From contig CAIWXY010000251.1 of assembly GCA_903916775.1 (NCBI GenBank), forward strand, positions 1-9,196: a DNA stretch of 9,196 bases. The letters run 5' to 3'. The position numbers and the translations under genes were made by a program. Below the pieces are notes generated by a model. That model worked only from the letters and a program-made list of their open reading frames with translations, was not told the origin of the DNA and ran no database searches. The stretch comes from an uncultured Actinomycetes bacterium. Its GTDB lineage: Bacteria; Actinomycetota; Actinomycetes; Nanopelagicales; Nanopelagicaceae. Position 1 is the stretch's first letter, and each line of letters opens with the position of its first letter. This document shows positions 5,748-9,196 of this stretch, one piece after another.

Positions 5748-7049
5748 ATGGCAACGACAGATCGGCTTGAGATATCTCGGCTTATTCATCGATTTGGTTT
5801 TGGTCCAAAACCGGGTGAGTTCGCTGCCCTAGTTGCCAGCGGAGTGGCCAAGGCCCGTCAATCAGTGCTTACAGTGCCGGCGGTCGATGCTGGAGCAGCT
5901 GCAGTTACTCCACCAACACTGAGCGATCTAGGCGACTATCCACCACAAAAAACAGCAGCGCTTGCTGCATTTCAAAGTGCACGCCAAGGCCAGATCTTGG
6001 CCACACAGTTGTGGTGGCTCGATCGAATGGTCAGCGCTGACCATGGATTAACGGAGCGCATGACATGGTTTTGGCACGGACATTGGGCAACTGCCGTCGG
6101 GAAAGTGCAATACGCACTTCCCATGTATCAACAGAATCAAGTTTTGCGAAATACTGCGTTAGGTAATTTCAAAGATCAGGCTCGGCAAATGATTGTCGAT
6201 AGCGCGATGCTCTTTTGGCTTGATGGAAATTCGAATGTTGCAAAATCTCCGAATGAGAATTTGGCGCGCGAGTTTATGGAGCTATTCACCCTAGGAGTTG
6301 GTAGTTATACCGAGAGCGATGTTCAGACAATCGCCAAAGCGCTCACTGGATATAAAACTGTTCGCAGCGCGGGCACGGTGAGTTTTAATGCAAAGCAGCA
6401 CGATAGTTCTGTTGTTACATTTCTCGGAACAACCGGAACTTTTGATGCGCCAGCCATTAGTGATTACATAACCTCGCTACCAGCTAACCAGCAATATATT
6501 CCGCATCGCCTCTGGTATCGATTCATTTCGAGTTCAACACCGCTACTGGATCAAAACGTCATTGATGCTTTTAGTACTCGCGATATTGCAGCGACCGTTC
6601 GCGCTCTGGCAACAAGCAAAGCAATGAGCGATCCCATGCATGCTCAAGCTAAGGCCCCGGTTGATTGGTTTGTCAGCGTGTGCCGAGCACTCGGTGTCTT
6701 ACCATCGTCACTTCCCGTTAACTCAAATGTTGTGCGCTACTTAGCAACACTCAGCCAAGAGCCGCTCAATCCTCCAAACGTCGGTGGGTGGCCTGCAGAT
6801 GATGCGTGGATCAATATTTCCAGCGCCCAGACGCGCTTATCGTTCTCTCATTACATTCTGCAGAAAGCTGACTTGAGTTCACTTGCAGCTATTGGTCCAA
6901 CCGATGCACGTATTGATTTCCTGGCAGATATGTTGGGAGTAGCTGCGTGGTCTGATCGCACAAAGTCAGTATTGCGGACTGTTCTCAGCGATCCACAGCA
7001 GCTGGTGTTGATTGCGATTAATTCGCCCGAGTATGTAGTGAACGCATAG
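5748..7049 (+). CDS. DUF1800 family protein
   Basis: This is a 433-aa protein of the DUF1800 family, function not established. Numbering from the ATG at 5748, family landmarks in order are SRLIHRFGFGPKPGEF (10-25), the aromatic ERMTWFWHGHW (103-113), the highly conserved PNENLAREFMELFTLGVG (168-185), DVQTIAKALTGY (191-202) and PPNVGGWP (342-349). I chose 5748 because family similarity begins there, a leaderless-type -10 box precedes it, and the longer form from 5682 would overlap the pyrE start. Neither form has a recognisable signal peptide or membrane span. The stop codon forms part of the Shine-Dalgarno of the DUF1501 gene 11 bp downstream. DUF1800 and DUF1501 genes are commonly paired, which suggests a shared role or a complex. 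It is full length and apparently intact. Confidence 0.88.
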   Translation: MATTDRLEISRLIHRFGFGPKPGEFAALVASGVAKARQSVLTVPAVDAGAAAVTPPTLSDLGDYPPQKTAALAAFQSARQGQILATQLWWLDRMVSADHGLTERMTWFWHGHWATAVGKVQYALPMYQQNQVLRNTALGNFKDQARQMIVDSAMLFWLDGNSNVAKSPNENLAREFMELFTLGVGSYTESDVQTIAKALTGYKTVRSAGTVSFNAKQHDSSVVTFLGTTGTFDAPAISDYITSLPANQQYIPHRLWYRFISSSTPLLDQNVIDAFSTRDIAATVRALATSKAMSDPMHAQAKAPVDWFVSVCRALGVLPSSLPVNSNVVRYLATLSQEPLNPPNVGGWPADDAWINISSAQTRLSFSHYILQKADLSSLAAIGPTDARIDFLADMLGVAAWSDRTKSVLRTVLSDPQQLVLIAINSPEYVVNA

Positions 7050-7052
7050 GAG
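7048..7052 (+). promoter_or_regulatory. Shine-Dalgarno for the DUF1501 gene
   Basis: AGGAG overlaps the DUF1800 stop codon (TAG) and ends 8 nt before the ATG at 7061. This fixes the start and places the twin-arginine signal at the true N-terminus. It also points to coupled translation of the pair. Confidence 0.75.
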
Positions 7053-7060
7053 ATAGAGCA

Positions 7061-8296
7061 ATGGATACGCTTTCTCGTCGCAAGTTCTTACAAATGGTGG
7101 GCGGAGCCGGCGCTGGTGCTGTGGCAACCCAGCTCTCGCTCGCCGATATCGTTCATGCAGGTCAGACACGTCCACTGCCAACCGGTACTCCTATTTTGGT
7201 GGTCGTCACGCTTTATGGTGGCAACGATGGACTTAACACTGTCATCCCGCATACCGATACGATTTACAAACAATCTCGCCCTGGAATTTATATTCCAGAT
7301 AACCAAGTGATTCCGCTCGATGCAGAGCTCGCTCTCAATGGATCCATGACTGGATTTAAAAGTTTGTGGGATGCGGGGGATTTGGCGATTGTTCGCGGAG
7401 TTGGTTATCCGACCCCCGATCTCTCTCACTTCACCTCAATGGCGATTTGGCAAAGTGCCTCGCCTGATGAATCACAACGCACGGGTTGGATTGGTCGATG
7501 GTTAGATACCCAACCTCATGACCCGATGCATGCAATCGGTTTGGGTTCTGTACTGCCACCACTACTTGCTGGCGCCAAAGAAGTTGGGTCGGTATTACCG
7601 CTAGGTGGATTAGTGGTTCCTAACGTTGCAACATCGTATGAGTTACGGAAACTTGGTGTTGTTGATCCAAGTGATGGGCCACTACAAGCATCGGCAGCGC
7701 AAGCGATGCACGACTTTTTGGGATTGAGTAAGAATCTAACGCCTATCCTGAAAATGCCAACCCCGGTTGCAGATAATCTGCCAACACAAGCTGGTGGTTC
7801 GTTTGGTTCCGATTCTTCACTCTCGCAACAACTAGATGTCGTTGCAAAATTGATCGCCGCAAATGCACCAACCAAAGTCTGGGCGGTCTCTCTCGGCGGC
7901 TTTGATACCCATGCTGATGAAGTCAAAGGACAATCTGCGCTACTCGGCGCTGTCTCCGATAGCGTCACTCGATTTATCTCGCAGATGCATGAAACCAATC
8001 GTCAGAACGATGTGATTGTGCTTGTTTATAGCGAGTTTGGACGCAGGGTTGCGGCTAATGGAACCCAAGGTACAGATCACGGAACTGCTGGGCCAGTCTT
8101 TGTTATCGGTAATGGTGTTGATGGTGGCAAGTTCTATGGCGACCAACCATCACTCTCAAAACTTGTGAACGGTAATTTGGCTGTGACAACTGATTTCAGA
8201 GATGTCTACGCTGCCATGATTGAAGATGTGCTTAAGGTTCCTGCGGCGCAGGTAATTCCCGGTTGGACTTCGAAGCTGCCTTTGCTGCTGGCGTAA
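7061..8296 (+). CDS. DUF1501 family protein with twin-arginine (Tat) signal
   Basis: This is a 411-aa secreted protein related to the alkaline-phosphatase/sulfatase-like fold; its substrate is unknown. The N-terminus is a Tat signal: SRRKFLQ (5-11), a Gly/Ala-rich weakly hydrophobic stretch (13-28) and a possible cleavage after VHA (31-33). It is therefore predicted to be exported in folded form. Family motifs in order are LYGGNDGLNT (51-60), DLSHFTSM (120-127), SLGGFDTHADE (277-287), VYSEFGRRV (322-330), GTDHGTAGP (337-345) and TDFRDVYAAMIEDVL (377-391). The His and Asp residues in SHF, FDTH and TDHG are candidate metal or catalytic residues, by comparison with related hydrolases. The gene is the second of a pair with DUF1800. 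Its final 65 nt overlap hspR on the other strand, while its C-terminal sequence (VIPGWTSKLPLL) still looks normal for the family. Confidence 0.9.
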   Translation: MDTLSRRKFLQMVGGAGAGAVATQLSLADIVHAGQTRPLPTGTPILVVVTLYGGNDGLNTVIPHTDTIYKQSRPGIYIPDNQVIPLDAELALNGSMTGFKSLWDAGDLAIVRGVGYPTPDLSHFTSMAIWQSASPDESQRTGWIGRWLDTQPHDPMHAIGLGSVLPPLLAGAKEVGSVLPLGGLVVPNVATSYELRKLGVVDPSDGPLQASAAQAMHDFLGLSKNLTPILKMPTPVADNLPTQAGGSFGSDSSLSQQLDVVAKLIAANAPTKVWAVSLGGFDTHADEVKGQSALLGAVSDSVTRFISQMHETNRQNDVIVLVYSEFGRRVAANGTQGTDHGTAGPVFVIGNGVDGGKFYGDQPSLSKLVNGNLAVTTDFRDVYAAMIEDVLKVPAAQVIPGWTSKLPLLLA

Positions 8297-8618
8297 CCTT
8301 CATGAGAGCATCTACTTCGGTACGAAGTTTTGCCATCTCGATCGCCATATTGGCGACAGCCGACTCTAACTCGATGATCCGTTTGATACCCGCAAGATTG
8401 ATTCCATCGCCTACTAAACGTTGGATGTTGCGTAGTGATGCAATGTCGCGAAGTGAGTATCTACGACCACGACCGGATGCGCGTCCTGGTGATACAAGAC
8501 CCATGCGATCGTATTGACGCAGAGTCTGTGGATGCATTCCTGATAGCTCTGCAGCTACAGAGATGACATAGACTCCATCGTCATCACCGACTGGTTGGTT
8601 CTCGTCTTGCGTACTCAT
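8232..8618 (-). CDS. hspR: HspR, MerR-family heat-shock repressor
   Basis: HspR represses the dnaK operon and often clpB in actinobacteria by binding HAIR inverted repeats, with DnaK as co-repressor. The protein is 128 aa. The winged helix-turn-helix is clear: VYVISVAAELSGMHPQTLRQ (16-35), YDRMGLVSPGRASGRGRRYS (36-55), then LRDIASLRNIQRL (56-68). The HspR-typical GINLAGIKRIIELE (72-85) follows, and a short coiled coil (about 86-107) that would mediate dimerisation. The last 20 residues are a low-complexity Ala/Lys/Pro tail encoded entirely in the antisense overlap with DUF1501. The start overlaps the dnaJ stop by ATGA with no Shine-Dalgarno, so the two are translationally coupled. The operon promoter and HAIR site lie outside the window. 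Confidence 0.94.
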   Translation of the reverse strand: MSTQDENQPVGDDDGVYVISVAAELSGMHPQTLRQYDRMGLVSPGRASGRGRRYSLRDIASLRNIQRLVGDGINLAGIKRIIELESAVANMAIEMAKLRTEVDALMKVTPAAKAASKSNRELPAPQEP

Positions 8619-9196
8619 GCGCGTGAACGTTCTGCTAAATCTTTACGTGGACTCTCATCTTTGGTCGCTTCATGGAATTCTTCAAGTGCTTTCTTTGCTT
8701 TCGAATCCAAGCGTTGTGGAACATTCACTTCAACAGTAATCAACATATCGCCGGTGTTGTGATTGCGAGTGATGCCGCGACCTTTGAGACGAAGCACTTT
8801 GCCGTTTTGTGTTCCTGGTGCAAGACGCACTTTTACTTCTTCACCGCTCAATGTAGGTACTGCAATATCTGCACCGAGAGCTGCTTCTGTAAATGTCACA
8901 GGAAGTGTCATCAGTAAATTATCGCCATCGCGTGTATAAACCGGATGCTTGGTGACATGCACAATCACATAGAGATCACCAGGTCCACCTTGGGCCATCT
9001 CACCACGGCCTTTAAGTTTGATTTTTGCGCCATCGTTAATGCCTGCTGGTACACGCGCGCTAATGGAGTTGCCGTTGACGCGTAAGTTGATCTCGCGTCC
9101 AAAGATGGAATCGCGAAAGGAAATTGTGGTTTCGGTGTGAAGGTCTTGACCTCTGCGTGGTCCGCGGCGTGCACCGCCTCCACCAAAGAGATTGGC
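8615..9196 (-). CDS. DnaJ-family co-chaperone, C-terminal part (CbpA-like, no zinc finger), N-terminus outside window
   Basis: This J-protein would deliver unfolded clients to DnaK and stimulate its ATPase. Only the last 193 residues are inside the window; the frame is open to the window edge, and the J-domain is not visible. Visible parts: the end of a Gly-rich linker (NLFGGGG, 2-8), substrate-binding domain I (GQDLHTETTISFRDSIFG, 16-33, then ARVPAGINDGAKIKLKGRGE, 47-66), domain II (GDLYVIVHVTKHPVYTRDGD, 73-92; FTEAALGADIAVPTLSG, 102-118; GTQNGKVLRLKGRG, 128-141) and a C-terminal segment ending ESPRKDL (181-187) that resembles CbpA. The four CxxCxGxG repeats that interrupt domain I in canonical DnaJ are absent: FGREINLRVNGNSISARV (32-49) runs straight through. 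By position it would be called dnaJ. It is coupled to hspR by an ATGA overlap. Confidence 0.9.
   Translation of the reverse strand, partial: ANLFGGGGARRGPRRGQDLHTETTISFRDSIFGREINLRVNGNSISARVPAGINDGAKIKLKGRGEMAQGGPGDLYVIVHVTKHPVYTRDGDNLLMTLPVTFTEAALGADIAVPTLSGEEVKVRLAPGTQNGKVLRLKGRGITRNHNTGDMLITVEVNVPQRLDSKAKKALEEFHEATKDESPRKDLAERSRA

Noticed and set aside
6872..6878. CTTGAGT as one arm of a HAIR (HspR) operator
   Set aside because: The matching ACTCAAG arm is absent at the expected 7-nt spacing and the site lies inside the DUF1800 gene. The real HAIR sites would be upstream of dnaK, outside the window.
7516..7998. Long open frame antisense to the DUF1501 gene
   Set aside because: The sense frame carries clear DUF1501 motifs across this region and the antisense product shows no recognisable domain.

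Overview
The window looks like a chromosomal stretch from a gene-dense, moderate-GC actinobacterium. An HspR-type MerR repressor sits directly downstream of a dnaJ gene, which is characteristic of Actinomycetota. Most junctions are 4-14 nt overlaps or very short gaps, and two divergent genes carry leaderless-style -10 boxes. This fits a streamlined freshwater group such as Nanopelagicales (acI), but that placement is inference from layout and impression, not from a marker-gene search. The only intergenic gap above 100 bp is 3486-3616, and no stretch of 300 bp lacks a gene.

Region 1 (2-5178, + strand) is a carbohydrate uptake and probable catabolism locus. It runs: ATPase with two nucleotide-binding domains (RbsA/XylG type, 5' end cut by the window), RbsC-type permease, secreted substrate-binding protein, a strong intrinsic terminator, a zinc-dependent MDR dehydrogenase, and a small P-loop kinase of the shikimate-kinase fold. 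The kinase has lost most of the residues that bind shikimate. A plausible reading is import of a sugar or polyol, oxidation, then phosphorylation of the product. The substrate cannot be told from the sequence.

Region 2 (5158-5691, - strand) is pyrE, orotate phosphoribosyltransferase. Its 3' end overlaps the kinase by 21 nt.

Region 3 (5748-8296, + strand) is a DUF1800-DUF1501 gene pair, expressed divergently from pyrE. The DUF1501 protein has a twin-arginine signal and the DUF1800 protein has no signal of its own. The pair is widespread in bacteria but its function is not established.

Region 4 (8232-9196, - strand) is the end of a chaperone operon: the C-terminal part of a DnaJ-family protein, followed by hspR with an ATGA overlap. 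The DnaJ part visible here has no zinc-finger domain, so it is a CbpA-like (type II) J-protein in the position normally held by zinc-finger DnaJ. The hspR 3' end overlaps the DUF1501 3' end by 65 nt.

I found no tRNA, rRNA, insertion sequence, CRISPR array or phage gene. The most interesting items are the altered shikimate-kinase-like enzyme, the DUF1800/DUF1501 pair with a possible piggy-back export arrangement, the zinc-finger-less DnaJ beside hspR, and the unusually long antisense coding overlap at the hspR end.
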